A DNA stretch of 64,000 nucleotides from Diphasiastrum complanatum. Lineage: Eukaryota; Streptophyta; Lycopodiopsida; Lycopodiales; Lycopodiaceae. Shown here one piece after another: positions 25,150 to 37,749 of this stretch. Position 1 is the first letter of the stretch, and every line of letters begins with the position of its first letter. The notes under the pieces were generated by a model. That model saw nothing but the letters and a program-made list of their open reading frames with translations. It was not told the DNA's origin and did no database searches. The stretch is taken from assembly GCA_029204225.1 (NCBI GenBank), contig CM055095.1, positions 72,337,490 to 72,401,489 of the forward strand. The letters are read 5' to 3'. A program made the translations under genes and the position numbers.

Positions 25150-26171
25150 ACTTCACCACTCTCTTTTATCCCTCCTCCCATTGGATGAACCTATATGGAC
25201 TTTGGCCCTCTTTCCCATTAATTCGTCTTCTCTTTTCTCCCAGCACCCTCGTTTGAGCCTTTGGCCCTAGCCCGCAACGGCCTCACTACCCTGGATCAGC
25301 TTGTTCATGTGCCTCCCTGTCAGGTCTTGGCTGCCTCCTCTCTGTCCAGTAATGCGCGCTCTCTCCTTGACCTTGCCTCCCTCTTCTCCCATGGCCTTTG
25401 TCTCTCTAGGAATCCCCCTACAGTCCATTCTGGGTAGGAGCCCTCTTTGAACTCTTCTTTCTTTGCCTATTGTGTGATGCATTTCCAACACTTCATGTCC
25501 CTCCTCCCTGCCTACTTCAACTCATGCTAGTTCTTGGCATACCCTAATGCTACTTGGCGTAAGATATTTTCTAGTGCCCGTGTTGTGCTCATTGCCAAAC
25601 TTAGATACCTAGCCTATTGTACTGTAGCTCACTCCTTGCCTTTGCTTGCCAAGTGGCCTTTCCTCGCTAACCGCCTTAGTCTTGTTTCCTAGTTGGAGGA
25701 GAAATCCATGGAACACTTGCTCCTCTATTGCCGTAGAGACCTTTTTTTACACTTTTTGCAATTGTTCAGTCGTTGGGAGACTCCCCAACTTGTTGCTTTC
25801 TCTATCCTCGAGTCCTTCACTCTTGGCTTTTTGGCATGTGTGCATGTTGTCGATGCTCTGGAAGATTTAGACAACACGTAGTTAGTATCTTTTTAACGTC
25901 CCAACGATCCATCTATGAACTACTACATGTTTACACTTTGCTTTACATTTTTGTAGATGCTCCTTACTTTATGCAGGACGTCCTCGTGGTAGTCTCTTTA
26001 AGTTTGAGCCCTTTGTGGAGCTGACGTCCTCGTGGTGTGCATAGGGTCCCCGTTTAGTCTCTTTCAGTTTGAGGCCTTTGGGTAGCTGACACATCGGTTT
26101 GTATATCCCCCCCAATGTACTCTACAGTTTTGAAAATATACTCGTCTTTCAATGACTTGCAAAAAAAAAAA
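25150..26171 (+). mobile_element. LINE (non-LTR) 3' remnant ending in poly-A
   Basis: Broken plus-strand frames read LALARNGLTTLDQLVHVPPC, LLAKWPFLANRLSLVS and EEKSMEHLLLYCRRDLFLHF. The last is like the end of plant LINE ORF2 zinc-binding segments (EExxxHLxxxC). The sequence ends GACTTGC followed by twelve A residues at 26160-26171, as expected of a LINE 3' end. Stops interrupt it. The stretch around 25150-25440 is also present in reverse at 34860-35125. Confidence 0.6.
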
Positions 26172-26234
26172 CAGATTTCAAATGTGTGCCCATTATCAAT
26201 CTTGGCGGCTATAAACATTTTTGGTGACCCATGA

Positions 26235-26350
26235 TTAATGGGGGGGGGAAGGTCAAGCTCCGAAAGGCTGTGCGTTCGAGGGCGGAGGCCCTTGGGCGCA
26301 CAGTCTTCCGCGGGCGGAAGGGCCGACGAGGAGCCGGCCCTTCCCTTGTG
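26235..26350. repeat. GC-rich module
   Basis: A G-run then a block of GGCGGAGGCCC, GGGCGCACAG, GCGGGCGGAAGGG in AT-rich flank. TGTGCGTTCGAGGGCGG and GGGCGCACAGTC form a partial inverted pair. It resembles, without clear homology, the GC-rich module at 2690-2815. Confidence 0.35.
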
Positions 26351-26668
26351 TGAAATCTGTTTTCACATTTTATTTTTTTTGTTTTTTTTAAGGTAAATTT
26401 TTTTATGTGCACCTTCCGAAGTCCGGAAAGTGCGTGTAAAAAAAATTTGCCCCACAAATTAGAAGGTGCGTGTAAAAAAAAAGTAAATTTGAAAACATTT
26501 GAAAACTGATTTTAGGGTAACTATGCATCCTTTTCTTATTGCTATCAGCAGCATTGGTTAATAAGCCCAAGCCCACCTCCCCTCCTTCTCAAGAGCTGAA
26601 AGGATCGGAGACGGAAGTAGCAGCAAAGAAAGGCGTCTCAGTTTTTCTCTCTTGGCAGCTACAAAACT

Positions 26669-29600
26669 ATGGCGGTGCGTGCTGCTTCATCTCCTATTTT
26701 TTATGCTCTTCGAAGCCTTTTTCCATTGCTTCCTTTTGTTTCTACTGACTGTATTTGTAGGGCTTACCTCTTTTGCTGTTATTAGAGTAGGAATGTGTGT
26801 GTGTGTGTGTGTGACACTATGTGTGCATGGAGGAGCATCTGATCATGGCTTACTCACACAATGTTAGACGTTTTGATTTTTCTCTAGTATCATGAGATGA
26901 AGTTTTCAGAATATTTCAAACTTTAAATTACAGGTCGTGTCTAAGGGATTGAGGAGCTCTAAACTTTAGGTATTTATGGTTTTCATATTGGGATAGATTT
27001 GTTGTTGTAACAGACTGTGCCAGTCAATCCGAAGCCATTTCTAAATGACTTGACAGGGAAGCCAGTGATTGTCAAGCTGAAATGGGGTATGGAGTACAAA
27101 GGTACTTTTCCCATTTACTCAGAATCTGGAGTAAAGTGATTACCTAGTACTTAGAACAACTTTAGTATTTGCTTTCGTTTGTGGATGTTGTAAACTTTGG
27201 GAAATTGATATGCTAAGAAATCAAGGAAATTTTCTATACTTATGAAAATATACTGCGTCAGTTTACTCGCTAGTTCATATTTGAAAAATAGAACGCTTAC
27301 TTAGATGTTTATATAGCATCTTCTGTTTAAGTCCTTGGTCTTCATCATTGCTGAGTCTGCCCTTTGTCTCCAATACGTTATGAAATTCCAACATTTTTTT
27401 AGCAGTTGCAATTGTTTGTGATATGTTCCAGACTAGTGGGCGCGTTAAATGTCTCGAGCGTATTAAAGACAAATCAGGTTGGTCAGGGTAGTAGTTATGG
27501 GCCTTAGTAGGCACACACTTGACATCAGGGCTGTGGATATACCCATCCCAGAACTGGATTGTATCTGTCAGGATGCCTCATCATTGCCTTGTGAAGGTAT
27601 ATCAACAGGCTTGTAGGGCCTCATTATGCTTATATGGTTGATCGGAGAATCGATGCAACTTTCAATTTCAGTTCTAGCTAGTTTCTTGCTTTTGATTCAG
27701 CAGTTCCTTTATCATGGTTTTCATGTGATTAACACCCAATTACATTTCCTTCTAGGTTGTGTTCTAATGACTACAACATTGACATGTTTTTTTTTGTCTT
27801 AGCGGACATGTAGTTCTCATTCAAGATCTTCGTCCAAGTTATATCCAGTTGGTTTGTGCCAATTTTTCATCTTTAGTGATGATGTTTGCCCACCAACTAT
27901 GCTTTCTAGTTAGGTTTTGAGCAAGCTGAACTGATGAAATGTAATCTTCCCCTCTCTCTTCCATGAAGAAGTAGGGACTTCATGCGATTGGCCTTGCTCT
28001 TTATTGCTAGCCTTCGTTGTCATGATCGAGTCTGCACTTCACCTCTAGTACATTGGTTGCAGATTTTATAAAAGCCAATGTGAACATATTTCTGTGCATG
28101 CGAGCTGCACCTATTATGGTGTGTTGATGATGTGACTGGAGATGTTGTAGCATTTGGCATTTGGTCCATGCCATGCATGATGATGTTGCTGGTCTAAGAT
28201 TTTGGTTGGAATCCATAGGTTTGAAGATTGCATGTCTCCTTTGCTATGTCATTGTCCTGTATATTTTTCTGCCTTAGTGGACATGTAGTTCTCATTTGAG
28301 ATCTTCGTCCAAGTTATTAGCTGGCTTGTACTAATTATTTCTATCTTTAGCGGTGCTGTTTGCCGACCGGCTATGCGCTCTCGTTGGGTTGTGAGCAAGC
28401 TGAAGTGATGAACTGTAAGTTTTCCCATGTGGAAGTAGGGACCTTATTTGGTTGGTTTTGATCTTTAGTTGCTAGCCTTCATCATGATTGAATTTGCCCT
28501 TCACCTCCGGAGAAGTGATATAAACTTAGTACGTTGGTCGCCATACAAATGTCTGAGAGCTAATGTGGCTGCGCAGACCGACGCTAGGGCGTTGATGGCA
28601 GTAGGGATGTTATAGCATTTGATCCATGCTATGCATCAAGTTGATGAAAGACTTTGTGGTTGGACTCCATAGGGTTGAAGATTCCATGTCTCCTTTGTTA
28701 CGTCTGGGTACTAGTCTAGACATAACATTGATATATGTGTTGTTTTGATTACAACTTTTCACTATGCTGCACATCTGGGGCCTGGGCCCTCTAGCTAGGT
28801 TGTTAAAGGAAATGCAATAAAATTGTAAGCACTCGTTATGACATTAGTTAAACTCAAATTTCAATGTTAGCTACATTTTTCTAGAATGTTTGCCAGCTAT
28901 CTTGGCTTTCTAGCTGGACCATCCATGGATTTTGTGCCTTCTTTCTAATAGACAAGCTGTTTTCACTGAACTAATTGTGTGACAAGCAAGCACGTAGGAT
29001 ATTTAGCAGTTGGTTAATCTGAAGTATAATCTTACAGAAGTAGGCAATGAAACATACTATCCTTTACAGCAGTCTTAACTTGACATTAAGGTTAACCTTT
29101 TTCAAGAAGTCCATGTATTCAAAGATCATAAGCTCCTCTCAACATATTACAGGGTAGCATGATGTTAAGCTGCTCTAAAATGATTTTTAGGTGTAAGACG
29201 TGTTATTTACTCATTCTAATCTGAATGAATTTATAATGTCCAAAATTACTCTGACTTATGTTTTTCTAAGATGTTCAAGTCATTGAAACTTTTGCTACCT
29301 CTGTACGTCTTGTCCTGCTATGGGGTGACTTTTGCATTGCGTCTAATTGCTGTGTACAGGTTACTTGGTGTCCGTCGATTCATATATGAATTTGCAGGTA
29401 TTTACTATTTGATTCTGAAGATAGTCAATAGTAATTTTTACAGCTGCTAGTTATAAGACCACCTTGTCAATGGAGATGCGAGTTGTATTATTATTTTTGG
29501 CTAGATTGCTAGTCCTAGTGTGGTTAAAGTTTTTATGCTTCAGTTTTTTGCTGTCCTTCATGTACTAATTTTCATTGATAGCATGTTCTATTTTGCAGCT

Positions 29601-32313
29601 TGCAAGTACAGAGGAGTACGTTGACGGGCAATATTCAGGAAATCTAGGAGAAGTTTTAATCAGGTAGACTCGTTTTTACACTCACAAGCTTTTTAAATTC
29701 TGTAATTTAACAAGCTTTTTTATATTATTGACCTCCTGTTTGGAGCTTAGAAACCATTCCATTTCTTTTTGGCCGGAACCTACTGTACGTTCTGGAATGT
29801 ACTGGGTTGGAGTGTTTTTTTTTAAATATAAAATAAACAGGTCCTGGAATGCTCCAACAATTTCAGTTAATGAGAATCTCCAACTGCAGTGGCCACATTG
29901 ATTCCAAGCGCATCTGTATCCTGACCTTGAGTATTCATAGTTTTTAATCATAAATGATTGACCATCTGCATGACACCGGCCCCTGCATATGAACCATATA
30001 CTACTGGACGTTGTCTCAATCTGATCTACTGGATTCTGTCTCAAACGCGCACATCTATCTCGCAACCATCTACATCTATCCAGCGTAGATGACTCCAGTG
30101 ATCTCCAGCGTATTTTTTTAGGTTGAAATCAGTATCACTGTTTTTTTCCTTGTTAAAAAAAATACCCATTCTTAAGCCAGATCATTCTAGAACTCCTTCA
30201 GGCCAGCTAGCTTTTTGCCCCTTCACTCGCACTTTTTTCCTTTTTAAAAATATACGTATTTTTCAAAAAAATCTTTTGGTCAAGTTCCGGAACGGAATGC
30301 ATTTTAGAACGCGTTCGTTTGGGAACGGGCAACTATGGTTTGGAGCATGGTCATCTTTTCAAAACGCTGCATACTGTTGATAATTCTGACTGTCTGCTGT
30401 TATGAAAGTTGTAGCTCATTTGCATATTTAAGCATTACCGAATTCTGTCAGCCTAACACAAAGAGACAACCGATTTATATGGTATGATATTATTTAGTGA
30501 TGTTCATAGTGCGATTTTCTCTGAAAGAGTAGGATTCTACTAAGGCAATTGAGGGTCTCGAAGATTGAATCCTTGCGAGGTATCCGAGGCGTGTAAATTT
30601 TCACCTTAGCTCAAAATTAACATGCCTTTAAATATCTCAAGGATATCTAGCTATTTGTGTGGGATAGGTTAAAGCTGAACTGCAAGAAGCTCTGCTTCTT
30701 AGAATGTCTCTCACATAACTAGATCTCAAAGGTTGAATATGCTGATGTTGCATAACTTACACAGCTAATCTTATTTGTTTGACTTTCCTCTTGCCTTACT
30801 AGGTTTTATTATGGTTGACTTTGGCTTTTTCCATTTGAGATTGATTAGAAGCTTCAAACATTTGTATTTTATTGTATCAAATATATCTGCTTGCGATTGC
30901 CATGAGCTCCGATGATGAAAATGGGGTTTTAATAGCAGCTATTCCATAATATAAATCTTCCCACATGTGTATTGTGCTCGAATTGGGCTTGCCCACCCAG
31001 GTTTGATTTTCTATGATCCCAAGGGTTAAATAGTACCAAAAAGCATAATATGGATGACATCAATGGTTTGAACAAGCACCGTACAATTGGGTGGTACTCA
31101 AAGGTTTGTATTGTCACATGCAGTTTGAAAATTACTTTTTTTTAAATCTTTAGGTAATAGTATAATCAATCTCAATTTGTGAAAGTGCACAAAATGGAAC
31201 AGTTGGGGGCAGAAATGAACCAGTTTTTTTATAAATGGGTTGTCCCTGTAGGTTTGTAGAATGTGAAACTCTGAGATAAGGAAAACCAAATACATTTGGT
31301 CTGTAGCTAGTATGCATGGATAGCAGTAGCAGATCCTTCTTGTTTCGACACCTGAGCTAGGTTGGCTGTTGAGCAACATGTAATTTTGAAAAGGAGGTAC
31401 CTCAGTACGTGAATGTGTTGAACGCTAGCAATCTCCGTCATAATATCTCAAGAAGTGATGTGAATAAAAATCATGAAGCCATGATTCAGCATGTTAACCT
31501 GAGATCGCTGAGCTTTTGGAGTGGTTGTTGAATCTCTGTTTTAACATTGCAAACAGCTATATTTTTCTGGAAAGTTTGGTAATATGAAGGCTCAAAAGAC
31601 AGGAAGCTCTGATCACAAAAACAGACAGGAACTAAATGAAGGTGATGTCTGAACCATAGTTGCAGCGCGATTCTGAATCGCGATCAGAATCGCGATTCCG
31701 ATTCGCGATTCGGGATTTTCCCAGAATCGTGCAGAATCGATTTTTTTTTTTTTGAAATTTTTTAGGCAATATGGGTATCAGATGAAAGCTTTGATCGAGG
31801 GGATTATGATTGTGTAGTTTGCCAACTGTTTCGGTTGCGAAACACCAAAAAGTGTGTTTCACTCGGGGCGTTGGAAGGCCAGCTACTACCCCCCGGACCC
31901 CTTGTTTCTCGGGGGGCTACCGCCCCCCGAAACCCCCCTTTCCCGGGGGGCTACTGCCCCCCGAACCCCCTAGAGCTTACTGCTATATAGACACTGTAGA
32001 TAAAAATGCCACCGCCCCCCTGTAGATCAAAATGGGGTCCAAATGCGCGCCGAGAAGGGCCCAATATTTATGCCCCCAACTGTATGTACATTGCACTCAC
32101 ATCTCCAGTGAACCAATTGCAAAAGTGATCATCATCCATACAGTTGATAGTCCAAACTGTAGCATTAACATTTACTGAAAACCAGAGCAAATGACAACCG
32201 GATAGCTACTGAAAATAAGATCTGTTTGTGCCTCATCTACTGCACTTCTGAGAGGCAAAACGCTGGTTTGACCATTGATCCCCTAAAAAAATTTCAGCAA
32301 TAAGCTATTTTTC

Positions 32314-32365
<52 letters not shown>

Positions 32366-33381
32366 GATTCTGGGTCGCGAATCGCGATTTGCAGAATCGC
32401 GACCCGCGAATCGCAGACCCAGCGAATCGTGATTCGCTGCAACTATGGTCTGAACCATGTTATATGTTATTTTGTTAAACTGTGCACCAGACCACCTATG
32501 TGGGTGGTCCACATCTGATGTTCAAGGGGTTTTCATGAGATGAGAATGTCAAGCTGTGTACACTGAAGAACGATTTTCTCGTTGTGCGTCTTGGAACTCA
32601 AAATGATTGTCCAACCAATGGTGCTGCAGGCAAGAACAAGGTTAAAAAATGTTATTGTATGTTATCATGTCACAAAAATGCACGAGCTTTTGCAGGCATG
32701 ACACAATAGAAGTAAAAATGTAACAAACTGTAAAATTTCTAGCAATGGCATCAGATATTATGGCAGTGGAGAACTTTTGTAGTGGGGAAATCCAAAATTC
32801 CACTGAAATATGACCAAGAATGTAGCTGAAATAGAGAGAAAGATTGATGTACATAAGCAAGGACCACAGTTGCAATCGACAACTTAATATGGAAAAAAAG
32901 GTAAGAAACAAGGGTTGCGGCACTGCTTTGTGTAGGAAAATCTGAATTGAGATTGCAGTGTTCTGCATGGGAGAAGAAAGGTCTTTAGAAGCTCCTATTT
33001 AGAGTTCTGAGTTTAAATGTCTAATGTGTTGATCTTGCATCCGATCTTCTTGTTGTACTTTATTTAACCTTGTCTCTTTGCTTGATTGTCTATCACATTA
33101 TACAAAATACCAGTTTTTTCTTACTATGCTTTTCTAATGCCATTGCTGCATCGCAATACTAGTGATGTCTAGCACTAGGGAAAGTTGCACATGCACGTCC
33201 TGAGAGAATGTAATTCTGAAGTCAACATGAACTCTGTACATAAAGCTTTGAATGAAAGCTCATTTTAGTTTTTACTTTATATCACACTTCTGGACATTAA
33301 TTCGTTGTTGAATTGTTACGAAGGTGCAATAATGTTCTCTACTTACGTGGTGTACCTGAAGATGAGGAAATTTCCGAGTAG
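26669..33381 (+). CDS. SNRPF: Small nuclear ribonucleoprotein Sm-F, five exons
   Basis: Exons 26669-26674, 27014-27101, 29360-29397, 29599-29663 and 33324-33381 join to 84 residues and a TAG stop. The product starts [20 protein letters not shown], continues [20 protein letters not shown], and ends [14 protein letters not shown]. Sm-F is one of seven Sm proteins forming the ring on the U-rich Sm site of U1, U2, U4 and U5 snRNAs in the spliceosome. The Sm1 motif includes Asp38 and Asn42 (VDSYMN). The Sm2 motif is [11 protein letters not shown] (residues 65-75). Length matches the family. All introns are GT-AG (donors GTGCGT, GTACTT, GTATTT, GTAGAC). Exon 1 carries only Met-Ala. Introns are long (about 0.34, 2.26, 0.20 and 3.66 kb). 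Intron 2 contains a tandem duplication and intron 4 a hAT-type MITE, yet the reading frame and splice sites are intact, so the gene is probably functional. Confidence 0.93.
27795..28735 (+). repeat. 475-bp tandem duplication in Sm-F intron 2
   Basis: Two copies with period 475: GGACATGTAGTTCTCATT at 27804 and at 28279, then GATCTTCGTCCAAGTTAT in each, GTGAGCAAGCTGAA, TGAAGATT-CATGTCTCCTTTG, and so on. Copies differ by many substitutions and small indels, so the duplication is old. A fragment near 27338-27378 resembles a third partial copy. Confidence 0.8.
31655..32447. mobile_element. hAT-type MITE in Sm-F intron 4
   Basis: A 793-bp element with terminal inverted repeats CATAGTTGCAGC and GCTGCAACTATG, flanked by the perfect 8-bp direct repeat GTCTGAAC (31647-31654 and 32448-32455). 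An 8-bp target duplication and termini starting CA are hAT-superfamily hallmarks. Both subterminal zones are packed with palindromic ATTCGCGAT/AATCGCGA motifs, possible transposase-binding sites. The core holds a GC-rich block (31880-31975) with GGGGGGCTACCGCCCCCC stem units, and a (TA)n tract. No transposase is encoded. Confidence 0.88.
32317..32360. repeat. (TA)n microsatellite inside the MITE
   Basis: About 22 TA units within the MITE, next to its right subterminal palindromes. Confidence 0.95.
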
Positions 33382-34560
33382 TTTCTACGGGCAATTGAGC
33401 ATCCTTTTATCCCAATGCTTTTATATGGCAACCATGTTGTGCAGAAGTAAATCTGCTATTTCTGGTAAAATTTTCCATTTAAACTTTGGAATATAATCCT
33501 TTCAATGGCTGGATTTCACAAACACAGTATCCATGAAATCAATCTTGGGCAGTGTGGCAAAAAGTTATATGAGGAACTCTTCCTTTTCTTGAATGTTGAT
33601 AATGCGCAAGTAACTAGCTGATAGTGCTTCTGTAAGTTTTAAAGTTTGTGTTTTTTTCATTTAAGGGTGAGAACTGCTATCATGTACAGCTGTTCTTAGT
33701 TATATCCATCAAGACTTATCTGAAGTTCTATTACTGGGCGGATTGGCGGGTTTTAAAAACGTTAGAAGCTTGTGATATCATGGTATTTGCAATTCTGTCC
33801 AATACATACACCTTGCATATGTAGTTTCAGGAAAAAATCAATAAACTTGTCCGGTAAGGGGTGTGAAGGTGAAGCTGTCATCTCTTGAAAAGCTTTTGAA
33901 TAGTTATCATAAATTTGATACTTAATATTTTTGATGCATCCATACAAATATCTTGCAAAGAAACAGTCTAAGCAAGTGCATGTTTGCACTGACAAAAGTT
34001 CACTTTCATAACACCAAAATTGTAGGAAGAACACTCCGGTGTGCATTGAAAATCTATGTAATTGTTGGGCCATAATTATATCAAAACATTACCGAGTTTG
34101 GCTATTAATTTGATATCAAAGTTAGCTTATTTTTGCATATTTTCTTAATTTGTACTAAATCGATAGATATGTACATAGATATATATTTTTGAGATTCTTG
34201 CTAGTTTGTAATATATGATCAAGAGAGCCAATAAAAAAGTTTCAAATCTTAGTGAGAGACTATTTTTTAGTACATGAGGTGGAATACATCTCTATACCAC
34301 TACTTATTGTAGTTGCATTATGTACATGTTGCTATAAAATTTATCAAAATGGAATAATCATAAATGTGTATAGAATTTATTGAACATAGACTATTGAAAA
34401 ATATAATAAAATTCTATGTATTTCACACCTAATTACAAAGTGCCAACTCTTTTTTCCTAGCCACTTAACTTTTGACATATTATAACATGTTTCAAGTTGA
34501 GAACAATATTAATCAATATGTTTTTGTGTTTTCTCTTTTAAATCAACATACAATTACAAG
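33382..34560. other. 3' flank of Sm-F, no recognised gene
   Basis: 3' UTR and intergenic AT-rich sequence. Only short ORFs are present and none resembles a known protein. 34080-34500 is especially AT-rich. Confidence 0.45.
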
Positions 34561-34599
34561 AGTTATCAATTTATAGTAGCGGAGAGAAAAGATGGCGGT

Positions 34600-35125
34600 G
34601 GAACAAGGTGTTACTAATGAGCTTTGTTGTGCTATGGACCCTCGCTGGTTGATGGGGACATTGATCGAGGTAGAGCTGTGGCTCTCCTTCCTTCACCTGC
34701 AGCTTTAGTGGTCGCTCTAGGCTTGGAATCCTTGCCTGCTTTGGCTGAAGCATGTGGGGATGACAGTCTTATTGTGAGTTTCTTGTTCGCTCATGCAAGC
34801 CTGAAGCATGTGGGGGTGACAAGTCCCATTGTGAGTTTCTCATTCGCTCATGCAAGCATCCTTGAGTCCAAAGAGGGCTTCTACCCAAAAAGGACTGTAG
34901 GGAGATCCTTGGAGAGACAAAGGCCAGGGGAGAAGGGGGAGGCAAGGTCCAGGAGAGAGCACTCGTTATGGGACAAAGAGGCGGCAGCCAAGACTTGACA
35001 GGGAGGCACATGAACAAGCTGGTCCAAGGTACTGAGGCCTTTGCGGGCTAGGGCCAGAGGCTCAAACAAGGGTGCTGGGAGAAGAGAGAAGGCGAATTAA
35101 GGGGCCAAAGTCCATATAGTTTCAT
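34600..35125 (-). mobile_element. LINE remnant, inverted copy
   Basis: On the minus strand this reads LALARKGLSTLDQLVHVPPC (about 34995-35055), then SLLDLASPFSPGLCLSKDLP, clearly homologous to 25150-25440. Flanking CCTCCTCCCATTGGATGAAnCTATATGGAC is also shared. Toward its 3' side (34765-34860) a 57-bp unit is tandemly doubled (TTCGCTCATGCAAGC twice). Minus-strand frames up to about 35640 may be further decayed LINE sequence. Confidence 0.6.
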
Positions 35126-35805
35126 CCAATGGGAGGAGGGATAAAAGCGAGTGGTCAAGTAGAGACGAGCTCCAAAAGGGTGTGCCCATGATTTTTGAAA
35201 ATGAAAGGGCCTTTAAGGTGGATGGAGCTGCCAAAGCTGAGCAGCTTGGCGAAGGCAGATAATGGTCGAAGGGGAACTACATCAGAGGAGGACATAAACA
35301 AAAGGAGGAAAAAATGCCAATGCTGAGAGGGTGAGAGGAGGGAGGACAAATGTAAAAAAACCAACGTCTTATTCTTAAGGAGATGGGTTAGGGATGCCCG
35401 TTGGTCGTAGGAGCCGTGCCAACAAACCAGGACAGCAGAGAGCAATTTCCAGCCCAAGGAAATCGATGCAAGATTTTAGCCACAAAGAGGAGAAGAATCA
35501 TAGAGTTAACAAAGATGGAGGTGAAGAAAATAGGAAAAGGTGTAATAAAGTGATGGATTGTTAGTGCACTGAGGGTCCTGATTGGCGAGCTCATGAGCAA
35601 AAGAGACAAGGAACTAGTTAGAGTGTTGGAGCAAAGAAGAGATGCAACTCAAAGGGGGTGCCCAAAAGGTGGGTAATCGTCCCATGAGGGACAATAAGGA
35701 TACCCAAAGTGGAAGCCTAGGGGAGCTTGCACCTTTCCGGTAATAGTCAACAACTCTACTCATACACCTCACTACGATGAACAACTTTATTAATATTCAA
35801 ATTTT

Positions 35806-36252
35806 TTTGAGGGATGACATGTAAGGATTCATCGAGAACACAAAATTCAAATTCTGAATTGTTGCACGCTAATTTCCTATTTGCATTTTATATAGCAATA
35901 AGTGGAAAATAAATATTTGAGATCACACAAGTTAAAATTTGTGAATTTTTGCGTGCTGATTTTTTGGGTACATGTATTCAAAATCAGTTTTCAATTTAAT
36001 TGGGTTTACAAATTTCAATTCTAAGATTTTGCATGTTGAAATTTTTTGCACATGTATTGAAAACCATAATAGATAGCCATCAGTTCTTTCAGCTTCAACA
36101 CCATGAACTTTTGAAAACCACTTCTTTGAATCATTTTTCATGGATTCATAACTAGCCAAATATAAAAAATAAGAGAACTCCCAAATAATCTTAATCAATG
36201 GTTAAAAAAAAAACAAAAGTTAAATATTCGAACTTGTTGGATTTTGAAAAAC
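35806..36252 (-). repeat. Inverted repeat arm A, right copy
   Basis: Reverse-complement counterpart of 23985-24430. It contains an 88-codon minus-strand frame, 35932-36198 (FLYLASYESMKNDSKKW; WFSKVHGVEAERTDGYLLWF). The frame reads protein-like but matches nothing I recognise. It could be a captured gene fragment or part of the element's own coding region. Confidence 0.75.
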
Positions 36253-36259
36253 TCAACAC

Positions 36260-37740
36260 AATAATTTATAGCCATTGTCTCAATCAACTTTTTAGTTCCA
36301 CAGTTTTAATAATGATACCTTCATATTAGAGTTTCTATCCACTTTTTGAGTCATTTTCCAATATTGTAAAATGTGTTTTTGCTTTTTTACAAAGAACTTG
36401 TGGCACCTTTCTTAACTCAATTCGCTTGAAAGTATTTCAGAAAGCAAATTTTTTTATTATTGAAAGGTGCATGTAAAAAAATTGTACCTCTCTTTACACA
36501 CCTTCCGCACTCATTATAATATAGCACAGGGCTTTGTGGCACTTGCATATGCTTAGTTTTACTTTCACTTATATGTTTAAAGCTTCATAAACATATAATG
36601 TGTTACCAGCTCAAATCTTTCATTAACGGTCCAAATTGAGTTTGGGGTCCACCATTATCTAAACATCTAATTAGCAAAGCATAAGGGACTTGTCACTAGT
36701 GGGAAACCACCCTAAATCTAGAGTAGATGATAGTAACAAAGAATGTGGCCATCGAAGAATATAAGAAATAGTTCAATTTCTTTTTTTCCAAATGTTCATC
36801 TAGAAAGAGCATAACAAATTTTAAATGGAAATGAGTATTGTTTTTTTTTTATGTTAGCCATTTTTTGTATAAAAATCTCAAGTTCAACATGTCAACTTAG
36901 ATTTGTAATAAGAGAGAGAGAGAGAGTGTGTGTGCTTGTATATATTGAGGTTTTGTTTTTTCCATTCCCTTCTACATCTCAAAGTTCAAGTGAGGCAATG
37001 CTAGTTTTGTATGATGCCTCTTGTAAGGACTTTCTTCATGTCATTAATGGCTTAGATCTTGTTCTAAATCATTTAGAAAGAAAGTGATTGTGTCATCAAA
37101 TGTATGATCTTGGATCTTGTAAGTGCAAGAATGAGATAGTCATTCATAGTGTGAACAATCAGTTTTTTCATTTTGTGAGGCAATTTGTAGACTTCTCATA
37201 AGAAAAAGTGAATCATCCACAAAGGACACTTGTATCCTTGAGCATGTAAGAAGCCTCAATAAGATCAAGATAGCCTTTGATTACAAGATTAGATCTATCA
37301 TGTAAAATTTTCATAGTTTGTGGACTAGTCAAGCTAGGATGCAAAATCTTGATAGTCAACACTTTTGCCTATTTTGTGATCTTGATCTTTATGGTCATTA
37401 TGAGGCATGGAGGCATCAGGTTTTTCTCTTTATGGTGCAGCTATTTTCAAGGAAGTGGAGTTTTCAAGCCCAAGATCTTTTTCAAGCATGGAGGGACCAA
37501 AAAGAAATGGTGGCAAATTGGTGGAATGCTCATAAAGGAGACTGGCAATGGATTTCCATCAAAGAAATCCTCTCACGGATTTGGTGAACTTGCTGCTATC
37601 TCAGGTCCATTGGTTGGTTTTCCCATCATATCCATGACAAAGGATCCACTCAAGAAGTATCTCAAGTTTTTTGTTTGATCTAGTATCTCATCAAAGCTAT
37701 TTTTTGAGGAGTGTGAAGAACAGACAAAATCTAGCTTGAG
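36260..37740. other. No recognised gene
   Basis: AT-rich. Two overlapping plus-strand frames at 37277-37678 (one with WRDQKEMVANWWNAHKGDWQ) look more protein-like than their surroundings, but I do not recognise them and no conserved domain is visible. A short GA/GT run lies at 36910-36935. Confidence 0.35.
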
Positions 37741-37749
37741 TATTTGGCA

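Noticed and set aside
31810-32025. Pro/Gly-rich small ORF in Sm-F intron 4
   Set aside because: Lies wholly inside the non-coding MITE core.
33305-33496. Separate 63-codon gene overlapping the last Sm-F exon
   Set aside because: It is another frame across Sm-F exon 5 and the 3' UTR; the Sm-F frame explains the conserved codons.
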